The notes under the pieces were generated by a model. The model was not told the origin of the DNA, made no database searches, and was given only the letters and a program-made list of their open reading frames with translations. Below are positions 12,379 through 32,115 of a stretch of DNA of 64,000 nucleotides, piece after piece. Within the stretch, counting starts at the first letter, position 1; each line of letters begins with the position of its first letter. Position numbers and translations under genes: made by a program. Origin of the DNA: Phascolomyces articulosus (lineage: Eukaryota; Mucoromycota; Mucoromycetes; Mucorales; Lichtheimiaceae); contig JAIXMP010000019.1 in assembly GCA_025677815.1 (NCBI GenBank), positions 434,001 through 498,000 on the forward strand, given 5' to 3'.

Positions 12379-12586
12379 TAGAAGAAATCATTTTTATCAT
12401 ACAATCATTTATACTTCCCCCATCCCTATATCATTATCATCCATACGTAGAATTCATAATAGAAAATATGAACTTTATTTTTTTTTTTCTGTTATAAAAA
12501 AAATATTCGTTTTTTTTTCTTTTCTTTAAAAAAAATTAAAAAATTATGTACATAAAAAAAAAAAAGAAATATACAAGAGTTTGTTT

Positions 12587-13061
12587 TTACTCGATATCCA
12601 TTTCAAATCCTTTGTCTTTGTCGTGTTGGCGGAACCACATTTCAGTCTTTGACTTTAAATCATCCACATTCTTGATGGGTTCATTATCAGCCTTGACATT
12701 AGCTTCACTTTCAGTGGCCAGCTTTTCATTCCACTGAGGAGCTGAAGTCATCATTTCGTTGGTCCATGGTTCTTTGTTTTGACCTAAGAATTACATCATA
12801 CATTAGACTATATTTGTAACAGTCTAATACTAAAAAAGTAGGATGGATGGTTCACTCACCCAATGGAATATTATTCAAGCTTGGTTTATTAACACCCATC
12901 CCTTGTCGTCTATAAATATGAATACAATCAATGAATATGTTTTAAAATGGGTGGTAAAGAATTTCATTGATGGATATTGAATCATCTATGATGAATAAAT
13001 AGAGTATTTACCCTCCAAGAGTATAGGCACGTCGAGCAACAATAGAAAATGTACTGTTCAT
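12587..13061 (-). CDS. Small predicted mitochondrial protein (98 aa), unrecognised
   Basis: Three exons (13012-13061, 12860-12909, 12587-12783) join in frame with good gt/ag signals (gtaaat, gtgagt) to give 98 aa. The N-terminus MNSTFSIVARRAYTLGG is Arg/Ser/Thr-rich with no acidic residue, like a mitochondrial targeting peptide. The rest is soluble and acidic, with a conserved-looking block WTNEMMTSAP...LATESEANVKAD and ending MDIE. I do not recognise the family. The three-exon structure and reading continuity make it a real gene rather than a chance ORF. Its promoter lies in the spacer toward PP2A. Confidence 0.62.
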
Positions 13062-13785
13062 GGTTGTATGTATATTTGTGTGTGAAGTAAAGAAAAGAAG
13101 AGAAAGATGTAAAAAATACACCGATGCTATTTTTCCTTGCATAAATAATTTTTTTGACAGGGCTTTTTTTTTTTTTTTGATAATTCATATTTTTGTTTAA
13201 ACCAATCAATTAAAGATCTGAAACATGATGGATAAATTAATGATAATGGTGTTTGAAACACTAATGGCATGAGAAAAAAACAAATGTTTGGGTTCTGATC
13301 ACTTTGTATGTAATTTTTTTTTTTGATAATTCCCGTTATAAAAAAAAGATAGGTCGATATAAAAAAAAAAGAGTATACAATGCAGAAAGAAAAGAAAAAG
13401 GGAAAAATCAATGAATAATAAAAGACGACGAAAATAAGTAAAAGAAAATAGAGAGAGAGAGAGAGAGGTGAGTGAATTGAAGGTGAGGTGTGGATAGGTT
13501 AATATATATAATAAGCTTGGTTGTTATATTTTTTTTTGATTTCTTATATAAAAATAGAGTTGTTATATATAATAAAATAATACTTAGTATTCCAAAGTTA
13601 TAAAAGAAAAAAAAAATCGGTGTACTTTCATCTTTCTCGGGTTATTTTTTGAGGGTTATTTTTTTAGACAAGTGAAAAAGAAGAAGCAGTAGAAAAATGT
13701 TTGTCGGTTTTGTATATATGTATATATATATATTTGTGTGAGTGTGAGTGTGTTTTTTTAAATGTTGACAATATATATATTCTCT
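13062..13785. other. Spacer between the small mitochondrial gene and PP2A-C
   Basis: AT-rich with (GA)n at 13449-13466 and long T runs. A T-run followed by GATAATTC occurs twice (about 13166-13188 and 13315-13332). No gene is seen. Confidence 0.4.
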
Positions 13786-15486
<1,701 letters not shown>

Positions 15487-15876
15487 ATTTTATGTATGTA
15501 TATAAGTGTATGAGTTATAAAAAAAAGAAAGATGGAAAAAAGAAATCGTATTTTTTTTTTGAAAAAGAGACGAGAAAAAAAAAAGGAGAATCTAGGAGCT
15601 TAGAGGATTAAAAAATAAATGAAAAGAGCCTTTTTTTTTGTTATATATAAAGAAAGAAGGAAAGATGACTTTTCAATTTAATATAAAAGAGGATTAAGCT
15701 ACCCAAAAGTTTTTAGATGAAAAAAAAAAAATGATGGATGGGGGAGGGCTTTTTTTTTGGAGGCAAGTAGAGAGGTGAGTTTTTTTTCGATTTTTCTTAT
15801 ATAACGATCGATATCCTCCAAAAAAATGTGAGATGCGTGTGGGTTCTTGCTGTGTGTGTGAGTCGCGGTGTTAAAA

Positions 15877-15976
15877 AACCTTTCGCAACTATTGGTCTCA
15901 TTTGCACTAGTTCGATCCGAACAAGTGTAAGAACCTTTTGCAATTGGTCTCATTACGCTTGTTCGAGTCGGACAGC
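15877..15976. repeat. Two tandem copies of a palindrome-containing element
   Basis: Copy 1 (15877-15923) and copy 2 (15932-15974) share AACCTTT(C/T)GCAA, TTGGTCTCATT and a TTCGA core, with period about 55 bp. Copy 1 contains GTTCG-ATC-CGAAC, a perfect 5-bp-arm inverted repeat. Copy 2 contains TGTTCG-AGT-CGGACA with one mismatch between arms. The symmetry suggests a dimeric-factor binding site; that is inference. Confidence 0.5.
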
Positions 15977-16189
15977 ATCATGCGACACATTGGATTATAC
16001 AATGACGTGTTTATCCAATCAAAGGTGTTAAAAAAAAGGCGGGTTTATACTTAACCCTTTCAGCCCCTCCCTTTCTCCCATTTCTCACTCTTTTCACCCA
16101 CACACCCACCCACACACCAACTGATATTAACGTTTATTTGATACACATATTTTTTTGTGTGAATATAAAATATACAGCAGTAAGAAAAG

Positions 16190-16219
16190 GTCAGTCAGTC
16201 AGTCAGTCAGTCAGTCAGT
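16190..16219. repeat. GTCA tetranucleotide microsatellite
   Basis: Seven uninterrupted GTCA units plus GT, in the leader region of the SNF2 gene about 360 bp before its ATG. Confidence 0.9.
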
Positions 16220-16577
16220 ATTCTATCTTTTTATTTTTATTTTTACAGAATATTTCTTTGTACCTTTATAATATTTTTATTTCTACTCGTCCCCTTTTTT
16301 CATCATATACCGAACACCGTTCCTTAAAGTGAACCTCTTTAAACTTGTTCATTTTTTTTTCCTCTCCGCTTGACACAAAAAAAAACCTTTTTTATTTTTG
16401 CATAATTCAACTCATCCAGAAAAAGTTTTTATTAGGCTTCTTTTTTTAAGACTGTCCACCATTTTCACCAAAAAACAACAACAACAATAACGTTATAATT
16501 AATCACACAGAAAGGGAAACTAAAATAAAAATAAAACAACTATAACAATCCACTTTTTTTTTGTTAAAAAAAAAGAA

Positions 16578-22282
<5,705 letters not shown>

Positions 22283-22610
22283 ATGGGTGTATAATGAGGG
22301 AAGAAGAAAAAGTTAAACCCTCTATTCACTTTGATTTGTAAATACTACTATTACTTGTTTTATTACTTTTCTTCCCTTTCTTATTCAGCTGTTGATTTTC
22401 CCCTGCCTCATTCTCCTCTTTTTCTCTTTTACTTTTTTACTCTTTTTACGTATACAAAAAATGTTTCTTTTTCATCTCAACAACAAATAGCATTGATATA
22501 AATATATATAAATACACAGCAACAACGCTTGAAAAAAAAAAGAAAAGAAATGTCTATTCAATGATATGTAAAGGAGGACGTGGATGGGTATATATTAGTA
22601 AAAGTAGGAT
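22283..22610. other. Convergent 3' region
   Basis: A shared spacer between the 3' ends of the SNF2 gene (+) and the LYR-like gene (-). Pyrimidine-rich then A-rich. No gene is seen. Confidence 0.5.
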
Positions 22611-23144
22611 TTAAAGACAAAGTTCAAGTTCATTATTCAATAATTTAATCAACTCATCCAATTCATCATGGCTTGTATCATGAAGATGTCGAATATCCGG
22701 TGTTAATTTTCTATTATACAAAGGAGGCCTAATCATTGCCATTGTCTTTAGTACCTGAGCTTTTGTGAACTTTTTTTTTACTATCCTTTTCCTCCTTTTC
22801 AAAAACATACCGAATATCATATTGAGCGCGATATCGATCCAAGGAACAGATATTACGTACAATATCATGTTCTAATCCTCTTCTTTTTGCTGCCGTATTT
22901 AAAAATTCGATCGTGTTGTTTACTATAATAAAAACACCCATTAGCTTCATTACAAACGATCGTTTTCATAATTCTCTCATTGGGCTTTACTTTGAGTGTC
23001 ATTGACAACAGGACTTGGTGGATGTTCAAAACGATGACGTATCCGCTGATGAATCTGTAACTTGTGATGACGTTCATATTGTACAGCAGCATACCCTGCT
23101 TTTAATAATGCTCGGTAATCATGTTTTACTTTGGAAACATTCAT
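22611..23144 (-). CDS. Small LYR/DUF1763-like protein, probably mitochondrial
   Basis: Three exons (22991-23144, 22811-22922, 22611-22728) join in frame to 127 aa. The start MNVSKVKHDYRALLKAGYAAVQY and the later IEFLNTAAKRRGLEHDIVRN match the pattern I recall for fungal DUF1763 proteins (YRHLLRAG..AVQYS and EFL..AAKERGLEH). That family is related to the LYR-motif proteins that work in mitochondrial complex and mitoribosome assembly. The C-terminus (DIRPPLYNRKL...ELELCL) is acidic. An upstream in-frame ATG at 23189 would add 15 residues (MFSVKFANTLSLFFS), which could be a presequence. The two intron donors are gtaaag and gtatgt. Confidence 0.7.
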
Positions 23145-23362
23145 TGAAAAAAAAAGAGAAAGCGTGTTTGCAAATTTCACAGAAAACAAAAGCCACTAAT
23201 ATACAAGGTCGCTTTATTTTTGCATGAATTTTTTTTTTGGATTTATTTGGAAATTAGTTAATATAAACGATGAAGAAATATACAGTGTACAATCTTGTGG
23301 AAATATTAATAGAATATTTTATATATATATACAAAAGAAAAAAAAGAAATAGAAGAATTGGA

Positions 23363-26109
23363 TTAACCCCATCGATCGCCTGCGGCAGCAACAAGTCGAT
23401 TGAAACAATCATCTCGTTTAATCACATTATCAAAGTGAAATTGCTATATGGTAATAAATAAGATACGTTAAAATGGAGTTGATTAACAAAAAAAAAGAGT
23501 CAATTTATCTCAATTCATATGATAGATAAAATATTTACCTCGCCATCCACAGTAGTGATATCCAATCCATTGGTATGCCAAACAAAAATGTCAATACTCT
23601 TGGATTTTCTTACACTCACAATATCTCTCCAATAATAATACACCAGAATTTTGGCACCTGTTACGCGTGATGTTCTGAATTGAAGACCTTGAGTAGTCAA
23701 AACAATTCGACCTGGAATACTACCCCTATAGACACAACCATAGGCTAAATAATAACTTCATGTCAATCTCTATTTTTTATATGTTTTTCCCATCTTTTCT
23801 AGTATAAGGATAAAAAAAGATAAAAACTTACTCTCTAATACTTCAGATCCACCTTCTGGTGTCATACCACTGGATTGACTCCCTTTTCGTTCAAACAAAC
23901 TGGCACTACTAGCACTTGTTCTCACTTGGGTACTATGTCCAACAGCATCATTATTATCGTCACTCTCCTCCAAAAGATGATCTTGCTGCTGCTGCTGTTG
24001 TTGTTGTTGTTGTTGTTGTGAATTTCTAGAACGTTCAAACTGTTCATCCAATGCTTGTTTTACTTGTCCAGCTGCTGCACCTGCTACCATAATAGCCAAT
24101 GTAGCTGCTGTTGAAGTCGCTTGTTGATGATTTTTATCTTCTTGATGTTCATGGAAAAGATGATGATGTTCTCCATCGCCATTACCCCCATTATTTCCAG
24201 ATCGTCTAAATAATCGCTTGACATCTTTACTTGGTTTTTGATCATCTTCTTCTTTACGATGTAACCGAAGCACTTCCATGGCATATTCCGCATCATTGGG
24301 GACGCCCCATAGTAACCAATCAATGATATTAAATAATCGTCGATGTCGTTTATAATGCGATCGCAAGGATTGAAGAACAAAGAATTCAATACCAATCCAT
24401 AAAAAGACCATTTTGATCATATAACGTGTGGGAAGGAATGATAAGATGATGGCCATGCCTAATAAGATCCATAGTAACATACGAGTCTTTTCAGGACGTT
24501 TCCAGGTGAGAAGACTAGATAAACAAAATTAGTACGTAGGAACATAGATATTTCCCCCCTAAATGTTGAATTTGTTCATGCAACTCTGTATAATTTTTTT
24601 TATCAACAATCAAAACTTACTTTTTGACTCGTTCCAATCGATCCAAAATATCCATAAACTATACGCAAATGATTTTGTTCACATGATGTAGCATACATAA
24701 AAATGCAATATATGTGTGTCAGATTCTCATAAGCAATAACCAATCACCAATGATCATACATAAAACATGCATCAATAGAAAGAGATCAGTGATGAAGTTT
24801 TCAACATATTTCCCACTTACCATTAATTGACCCCTTGGACCATATTTACGCATGATATCACTTCTCCATTCATTCATGGATTTTGTTTCCAAGGCCGTAA
24901 ATCCATAATTCAAATCCGAAGATCCTAAATCATTTTTTAACCGTTTCCAAAATTGTTTTGTATGTTTATTGCCTTTGTTTTTATTCCGTTTATCATTGTC
25001 CTTGTTATCTGAGGAATTTTTATCATCCTCTTCTTCTTCCTCTTCTTCTTCGGCAGCTGTGGCTAATGCTTCTACACCAAATTGGGCTAATAAATCCAAT
25101 CGAATGGATAGAATATAACCAATACAAGCAGCAAAAAAAAAAGCAGCCAATAAATCGTAATACCATAAGAAAAGATATCCCTATACGTAATCAATAAATA
25201 AATAAATTCATGGGATACTCAGCCTCTTTCTCTCTCTGTCATCATCGATGGGACTTGTATAAATAAAAAATAAACCCCAACCAATAATATGAACCACACG
25301 ACTCATACACATGTTCAAATTTCCTTACTAGTGCCAATGCGCCGGTCAAATATCGGTTTTCCCAACGATAGATTTTACGGACTGTCATGGCGGGTCCTTT
25401 TAGTGGAGCAGCCATACCGTACAATCGATCCACTCCACTTTTCACTACTTTAAGTGAAAAAGGTTCCAATTGTTCATCGACTTGACCACTTGCAAACGAA
25501 CTGATAATATATTGAACCCACTTTTTTTTTGGTTCATTGTTGTACAAAAGTATGAGAAAAAATGCATTATTGTATTAGAAAAAGGAAATCTTTTTTTTTT
25601 GTTCTCCCCACGCGTACACCTTTTTTAATAAAATAGATAAAACTTACTGCTTCCAAATATTCTTTCCACTTGATATGAACTGTACCGTCTTCTTCATTAC
25701 GTTCTTCATAATTATGTCGATTTGGTTTAGCTAACCCAGCAACACTAGCTCGTTTCATTTCACGTACATGACGTTCTAAATAAGCAGCTGCCATGGCGTC
25801 CGCACTTGTTGGAACACCGCTGGATCGTTTATTACTTTTGTCATTGGTTTTAGATTGTCCCTCTAATGTTGGACTGGTAGCAGTTGTTGAAGTAGTGCTT
25901 GAAGAGGTACCACTATCATCGTCATTGGCGACATTGTTAAGGTTACTGGGGGTATGTGTAAAACTTGAAAAACGGATCGCCGTTGTATCTGAACTTGATC
26001 GTGGACGAGACCGTGGCGGAAGATCGGGAGGAGCCAAATTGTCACTGGAAAGAGCATTCCTTGGTGGAAGCGGTGGTGGTGGTCCAGAAATATAGTTATT
26101 ATGATTCAT
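23363..26109 (-). CDS. GRAM-domain membrane protein, GRAMD4-like
   Basis: Seven exons (25648-26109, 25329-25520, 24821-25180, 24621-24658, 23832-24514, 23539-23744, 23363-23443) encode 673 aa. The N-terminus is disordered and Pro/Ser-rich (PPPPLPPR). Hydrophobic segments lie around residues 215-245 (GYLFLWYYDLLAAFFFAACI) and 350-385 (MLLWILLGMAIILSFLPTRY). An acidic patch and a Gln run encoded by CAA/CAG follow. The C-terminal GRAM domain (about 580-673) reads YGCVYRGSIPGRIVLTT, LVYYYWRDIVSVRK and ends FNRLVAAAGDRWG. GRAM domains bind membrane lipids, and the layout with a C-terminal GRAM resembles human GRAMD4; the cellular role in fungi is unknown to me. Exon 4 is only 38 nt. Confidence 0.82.
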
Positions 26110-26378
26110 ATATTTATTATTATTATTATTTGTTGTTTATAACAATAAGTTAAAAAAAAAGTTGTTATATTGGATTTGTTATAGGTGTATAATATATATT
26201 AAAATATATAGGATAATAGGAAAAAAGAGTAAAAAGGTGAAAGAAGAGCGGGATGGATTTGATTGACTAAAGTGTCTAATGTGTATGTGTGGTGTTTATA
26301 TTACAATAATAGATCGACAAAAAAATGCACTAAATATATAACAAAAAAAAATGTGTGGGGAAAATAAATGAGGGAAAC

Positions 26379-27110
26379 TTATTTCCATTTTTCATTAACT
26401 CTTTTCATCTTTTCTTGAATTAATCGTTCTTTTTCTTTTTGTTTCTTTAAATATTCTTCATTTTCTTCTTCAGGCCATGGAAGTAATAATTGGTGATTGG
26501 TCTGTTCTACATAATGATGATGTTGGGAAGGTGGATAACGAAACACTTGAGGAGGTTTATTTGAAAAATGGACTGTTTGTGGTCGTGGCGGTGGTTGTAC
26601 CACCATCGTCGCGTCTGTGGCGTCAAAAAACGGCGTTCCTCTTGAAATATGATCGGGTGACACAGTGCTAGAACCACGGCGTTGTTGTTCATGATGGACC
26701 AAGATACTTTTCAGTCGAGGATCTTCTGGTTTAGGTGTCGATCTACATCGTACCTTCTTCTCATCTTCTTCATCTTCTTCTTGATCTTCCTCATCACTAC
26801 TATAGGTACTATAACTTAATCGATTCGCTAATGAAGATATACCATTGCCTTCTCTTTCATTGCTTTGTTGTGCTATTTGATTGACGTGTCGTTGTAATAA
26901 TTCAAAACTACTAGGTGAATGTTCATTATCGCCTCCTCTTTTTTGAGATTGATGTCGTGGCCAAGAAGGTGATGGGACTAAGATAGGTTTTGTTCGTGGT
27001 ACAGGTTGTGCAATAATGGTTTGACGTTGCTGTTGTTCATCCATTTGCATTGGTTGTATGTCTCCATCGTCATCTGGTATTGTTGATATTGGTTCAGAGG
27101 TAGGTGCCAT
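26379..27110 (-). CDS. Disordered protein with a C-terminal charged helix (243 aa), unrecognised
   Basis: Single-exon ORF with an ATG start. The sequence is mostly low complexity: Gln-rich near residue 25, an acidic EEDQEEDEEDE run near 107-117, and Pro/His-rich segments. It ends in a lysine/glutamate helix (KKQKEKERLIQEKMKRVNEKW) that could form a short coiled coil. No family is recognised. Head-to-tail with the GRAM gene on the same strand, 269 bp upstream of it. The length and polar composition without stops favour a real gene, but expression evidence would be needed. Confidence 0.5.
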   Translation of the reverse strand: MAPTSEPISTIPDDDGDIQPMQMDEQQQRQTIIAQPVPRTKPILVPSPSWPRHQSQKRGGDNEHSPSSFELLQRHVNQIAQQSNEREGNGISSLANRLSYSTYSSDEEDQEEDEEDEKKVRCRSTPKPEDPRLKSILVHHEQQRRGSSTVSPDHISRGTPFFDATDATMVVQPPPRPQTVHFSNKPPQVFRYPPSQHHHYVEQTNHQLLLPWPEEENEEYLKKQKEKERLIQEKMKRVNEKWK

Positions 27111-30100
27111 CGTTCGTTTTATTTTTCTCAGAGAGGGAGGAGGAAAAAGTGTTATCTCTTTTTCTAATTTTTTTTTTCCATGTCATAATCCCTGTGAAAC
27201 AAGAATTATGCAGAAAATGGTAAATGATGGATGTTGAATTCGTTGGAGCTGAGATATTTCAATTCAGGTTCTCTTTTCCAAAAAAGAAATATTTAAATGA
27301 CATGGGTCCTATGTATTCTTATTCTATGTAACTATGACTAATTCCACCGTTTTATAGTATCGATGTGTATATTATGTCGAGTTGTTTAATTTGTAATCCA
27401 ATGATCATCATTTAGTTTCATCCACTCCGCAGATTGAAGATAACTTCATATCAAAATCAGTGTCCTGCATATTACCAAAAACAAATAAGGTACAAGGTTC
27501 TTGCTATGACGAAATTGAAATATATACAAGTATAGTAAATGAGGGATTTTCTTGGCACCACTGTTTCACTTTACTTTATGTATAAGTTTGATGGCTACTA
27601 TTTCCACTGAGATTTTAATGCTATTCCCACACCACAGTTTCCATAAACGCTATTTTTTTTTTTTTTTTTTGGCAAATAGCAAATGTCTTTATAAGGTGAG
27701 AATAAGCAACTTATCTTGTTAAGAAAATTTCTATTATTGTCTATTTTAAAGATAGAATACTTTTTCTTTCTATGCGGTTGTAGCTATGGTTTGAATTTTC
27801 AACCTCATCAAACCACTGTATAATCATGGATATTGATGATATGAAGTAGTAGTTTTATTTGTTACATGTTACGATGTTTATTTTTTAATCTTGATAGATT
27901 ATGAATAAAATACTACATCACTAAAGTTAAAGACTACAGTACTGTATAGCCTTCTTCCGAATGTTTTAAGACAAGTGATATTATAGAATAAAAACTATGA
28001 CAAGACTAAAAATTAGTCAGACTATACCAGCTCTCTATTAGTGCAGAATTCCGGTTGTTATGGACGACTTCTTTCATCCTGTAAGGTGCTCCCAATCCCT
28101 TGAATTACAAAGCATCCAGGAACTCGAGATTAAGTTTGACAGCTGTTTATACCCATGCTTTAATTCTACCCACGGGAAAATACATAGATTTCATTATTAA
28201 TACCTTATAGAAAGAAGTTCCATTTGTTCCTTTACATAACCTGATTATACTAACATGTATATCTTGGCTTTTACATACTTCTTAGTAATTGCTTTTTTTT
28301 TCCAGGCCAGGTGAAACTGTTAAAAGATTACAATAATTTATCCGATGGTACATATTCCCAATCCCTAACATCATATGTGTATTATAATAACCAATAAAAT
28401 CATCTATCTCTATAAAAATTCCAGAACAACATTTATAATTTACCTGTAGTATATTTTTTCCATATGTTTATACGTAGGCGCAGGTCAATCCAGGCCATAA
28501 CATTAATAAGTATAAATTTTAAATTAGTATATTTTTTAACACTGATACGGAAATCATGGCAAAATAATGACAATAATAGAAAGATACCACAGAAAAAGGA
28601 TATCAAATTGATCATAAACTGCATAAAGCAAACCATTATCTTGAAAGTGATCTGATACTGTGCATTCGGTCTTGGTAATGGTGATGTTTTCTTGGTCGAT
28701 AATAGTGATTACATATTGCTATTATTCATTGAACCCGTTCCTTTCAATTAAAATATGGATATGATAGTTACTATTGATTGGCCATTTAAAACCCGTATAA
28801 AAACAATGTGTGTTGTGTAAATGAGAGGACACACTTTCTTATTATTATTTTTTTTTTGTGATTGTCATTTCAAGAAGTATCTTATATAAGATAGAAATAG
28901 AAGAGGAGGAAAGAAATATGGCTTTTTTTCTCAAGGTCCTGGTCGAGAGTGAATTAAATAATCATTATTTCTTACATATTGTTGCCATGCTCTTTATAAA
29001 TATAAACACGTGCGCCTGCATTCAGCAATAATTACTATTCACATTTTTCTTCTACTTAAGAAAGACTTTTGTTCACTTTTTGATTGCCTATAAGTCAGGG
29101 TACCGAAAAAACGATGCAAAAAGTAATGAGACTACAGAAGCTGTATTGGATTATGCAACAGTTAATAAAATAAACCATGATTGGCAATGATGTATATTAA
29201 ATATACTAGCAATATTTAGGGTATTCATTGCTGTTGCTATGTAATGGCGCCATTCTTGATCTGAACACTGTACAATAATTGACGCTTCATATTGAGAAAG
29301 CTACGTGAAAACATTTTGTAAGATTACATTGGTTTTTTTAACTGGAACTGGTAAAAACAGTAAAAAGCAATTGACCATAAAAAATGAAGCATATCCATAT
29401 AAAATCAGCTAGCTAGTAACGTCGAACTGATTCACAAGTCGAACAGACACTTAACAAAGCGACATTGTCCTTTTTCCTAATAAGAATGAAAGTTTTTATA
29501 TGTAAATGTTGTTAATTCTTGTATTCGTTTTTATCATCTTTTCTTCATCTTGTTTAGTCTCTCTCTTTATCACACACAAACACACACACACACATACTCT
29601 CTCTCTCCCTTTCACTCATTCATACCTGCTGGTCTGTAATAGTGAAAAATAATAAGAACAGAGATATCCAAAAAAAAAAGATTGATTTTTAAAATAAAAG
29701 AATGTAGGGCTTGAATCCATTCTCTTTCGTGGGGAACGAGCAAAAAAAAAAAAAAATAACTAATTCGCAAACGCAAATTTCATCTTATTGTCACAAAATT
29801 ATTTGCACCAAGCAAAAATAGTTTGGTACTTGCAACACTAGCAACCAGCGGTTTAACTATTATACATACATGTTATTCTGAATAGAGCTTGAGAGATAGC
29901 AGTGTGAAGGACATTTCTATGCAATTGGATTATAAGAATCATAACATATGTATTTTGATTTTCGTTATATTATGGAACAAAAAAATAAATAAATATATAC
30001 CACAATATACGTATATGTCTGCCGTCGATGAGGTAAGCCTAAATTTGACAGGTATCGTATTTTAAATTCATAACAACACGATATAAAGTTTTAATAAATC

Positions 30101-32115
30101 TTTTCTCTCTCTCTCTCTCTCTCATTCATTCATCTTAATATTTCTTTCTCTCTGAATTTTGTATATATATCCAACTTGGATCGTCATTCATCATGGTTGG
30201 TTTTTTTTAGAGTTTGATGAACTTGTCATATGATATATAATCGACATAGAATGAACTATAAAAACTTGTAAATTTATACATGATGATGGTAGTTAAAGTT
30301 TATCAAATCATTTTATATCGTGTAACTATAACTATATATACCATCCTATGAAATAGTTGATCATTCTTGATATTTTTTTATCAGGGTACCATGCTTGCCA
30401 TTTACTATTATTAAATACTTGACATCTAAGGAACTTCTTGCTAGGTGACACGAAATAGTGATAACTAAAAAAAAGAACCCATCTAATAGATTTGTGAGTC
30501 CAAAATATAATAAATCATTTAAAATCCATATAATTTATTTCCTCCGTAGTTTTCATACGGTCAATTTCTTTATTTGCTATATATCATGATGCTTTTATAT
30601 CAATAAAAAAAGCCATCTATTTTAAATATTATTTTTCCCCTGATAAATGAAGAACTAGAGGACTTAAGGATTTGGGTCGTTGTCGTTGTTATTGATAAGA
30701 GGAGGAGAATACACGTGAATTCAATACTATAGTAATTATTCTTGATAGAACGACGACGATGAGGATGAAAACAAATAAACCAACAACATTAAAATAATTA
30801 GTAATCCGGGAATAAGGTGCAAATAGAGAGAGAGAAATTGTGTGCGTGGCAACATATGAGCCTGTAAAGTATCCTAATTTTATTTCCAACTGACTATTAA
30901 ATTACTATGTTTATTCAAGAACAACGGTGATGATGAGTCATATGTTGTTGTTGAGTTAACAAATTTACTATTATTTCCAGCCAAAGGGTGAAAAAAAAGG
31001 AGGAGGAGGGAAGAGGAAAAAGAGACAAGCGGAACGCGCGTAGATAATCATGTGTATTAGAAAATAAGTCCCTCTTTATTCTTTATATTACTTATTATTA
31101 GTACTATAATAACGTCTTGAAGTAGTTTAATTGTTTTTCTTTTTATATATGTATGAAAACATGGCATGGATAAAAGTCAAATAAATAAGGACCCTTTTAT
31201 ATATATTCCTTAGATAATGATTAGACGGAACAGAATACATATACAATAATCCTTATATCATATTGATAATAATAATGCAAATAATACTTTTGCTCCTTGG
31301 TTATAAGAAAACATTTTATTTTATAGTTGGTTTTTTTCCATTCCATAGTAATATAAAAAAAAGTCAGTTGGTTGATATAATCATTGGATTGTGGCGCTGC
31401 ACATCATCATGATAATAATACATAAATATAGATGATTTACTATTATTGCATCCTATATCAAACCATGAAAATATTACCATAATAATTGTTTTAATAATAG
31501 AAATATAATGGAGCTGCTATTATACTACTTAATATATGTGAGTAAAGTAGTAGAGTATAAAGAGGAGTGTCTGTTCCTAGATTTCTTTCATCGGGGTCAA
31601 TATGCTTTTTTTGTCCCAATGTATAGGGGGTTATTGATATATGATGGGTGAAAATCTACAATAATAGCTACTTATATATATATAGACTATTATTAAGAGA
31701 AAACCAAGGAGAGTTTAAGGAGCTTTTTTACATTTTGATTTCCATAGAATTGATTATAATTATTATTATTGTAAAGCGAATGGGTTAAGAAAGCACGCGT
31801 TTTTTTTATATACAAAAATTTAAATAAACTTGTCGTCTTTGTCTTCGTTTGTCGTCGATGTTCTTATGTGTCTTTTTAAGGAGTTTCGAATATGATTAAG
31901 GGGAAAAAACTGCCCAATGTTAGATAATGACGGTATTCAGTTTCCTGTTTTTTTTATATTTGATTTGATTAGGGATTCGTTTTGAATTTGACAATATATA
32001 AATTGACCAAAGAAACCATTCAATTTTTTTTATTTTTTTTTTTATTTCATAAAATAACTGTATCTTTTCTTTCATTCATCTTACACAACCCCATACACAT
32101 AAACTACAACACAAC
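27111..32115. other. 5 kb gene-poor region
   Basis: No ORF above about 70 codons. It contains a T run at 27653-27670, a CA repeat at about 29573-29594, CT repeats at 29600 and 30107-30122, and a slightly less AT-biased patch at 28020-28200. An ATG followed by a donor-like gtaagc at 30033 and an acceptor at 30210 would give only a 15-codon product. The 3' end presumably holds the promoter of the secreted-protein gene. No RNA gene or transposon was recognised. Confidence 0.5.

Larger units (their letters stand above)
15487..16577. promoter_or_regulatory. Divergent intergenic region between PP2A-C and the SNF2 gene
   Basis: The 1.1 kb spacer must hold both promoters. It contains a duplicated element of about 45 bp (15877-15976), a CCTCCC-type pyrimidine block at 16061-16090, a CACACCCACC run at about 16099-16115, and a GTCA tandem repeat at 16190-16219. 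Confidence 0.55.

Noticed and set aside
15911..15970. TTCGA-containing motifs resembling tRNA T-loops
   Set aside because: Both copies are better explained as the palindromic cores of a tandem repeat; no acceptor stem is present.
16190..16219. Regular GTCA repeats as a CRISPR-like array
   Set aside because: A simple tetranucleotide microsatellite with no spacers.
30015..30240. ATG followed by a donor (gtaagc at 30033) and an acceptor at 30210
   Set aside because: The joined product is only 15 codons, with no sign of further exons.
30689..30889. 66-codon hydrophobic minus-strand ORF
   Set aside because: Short, AT-driven composition, no splice partners or family likeness.
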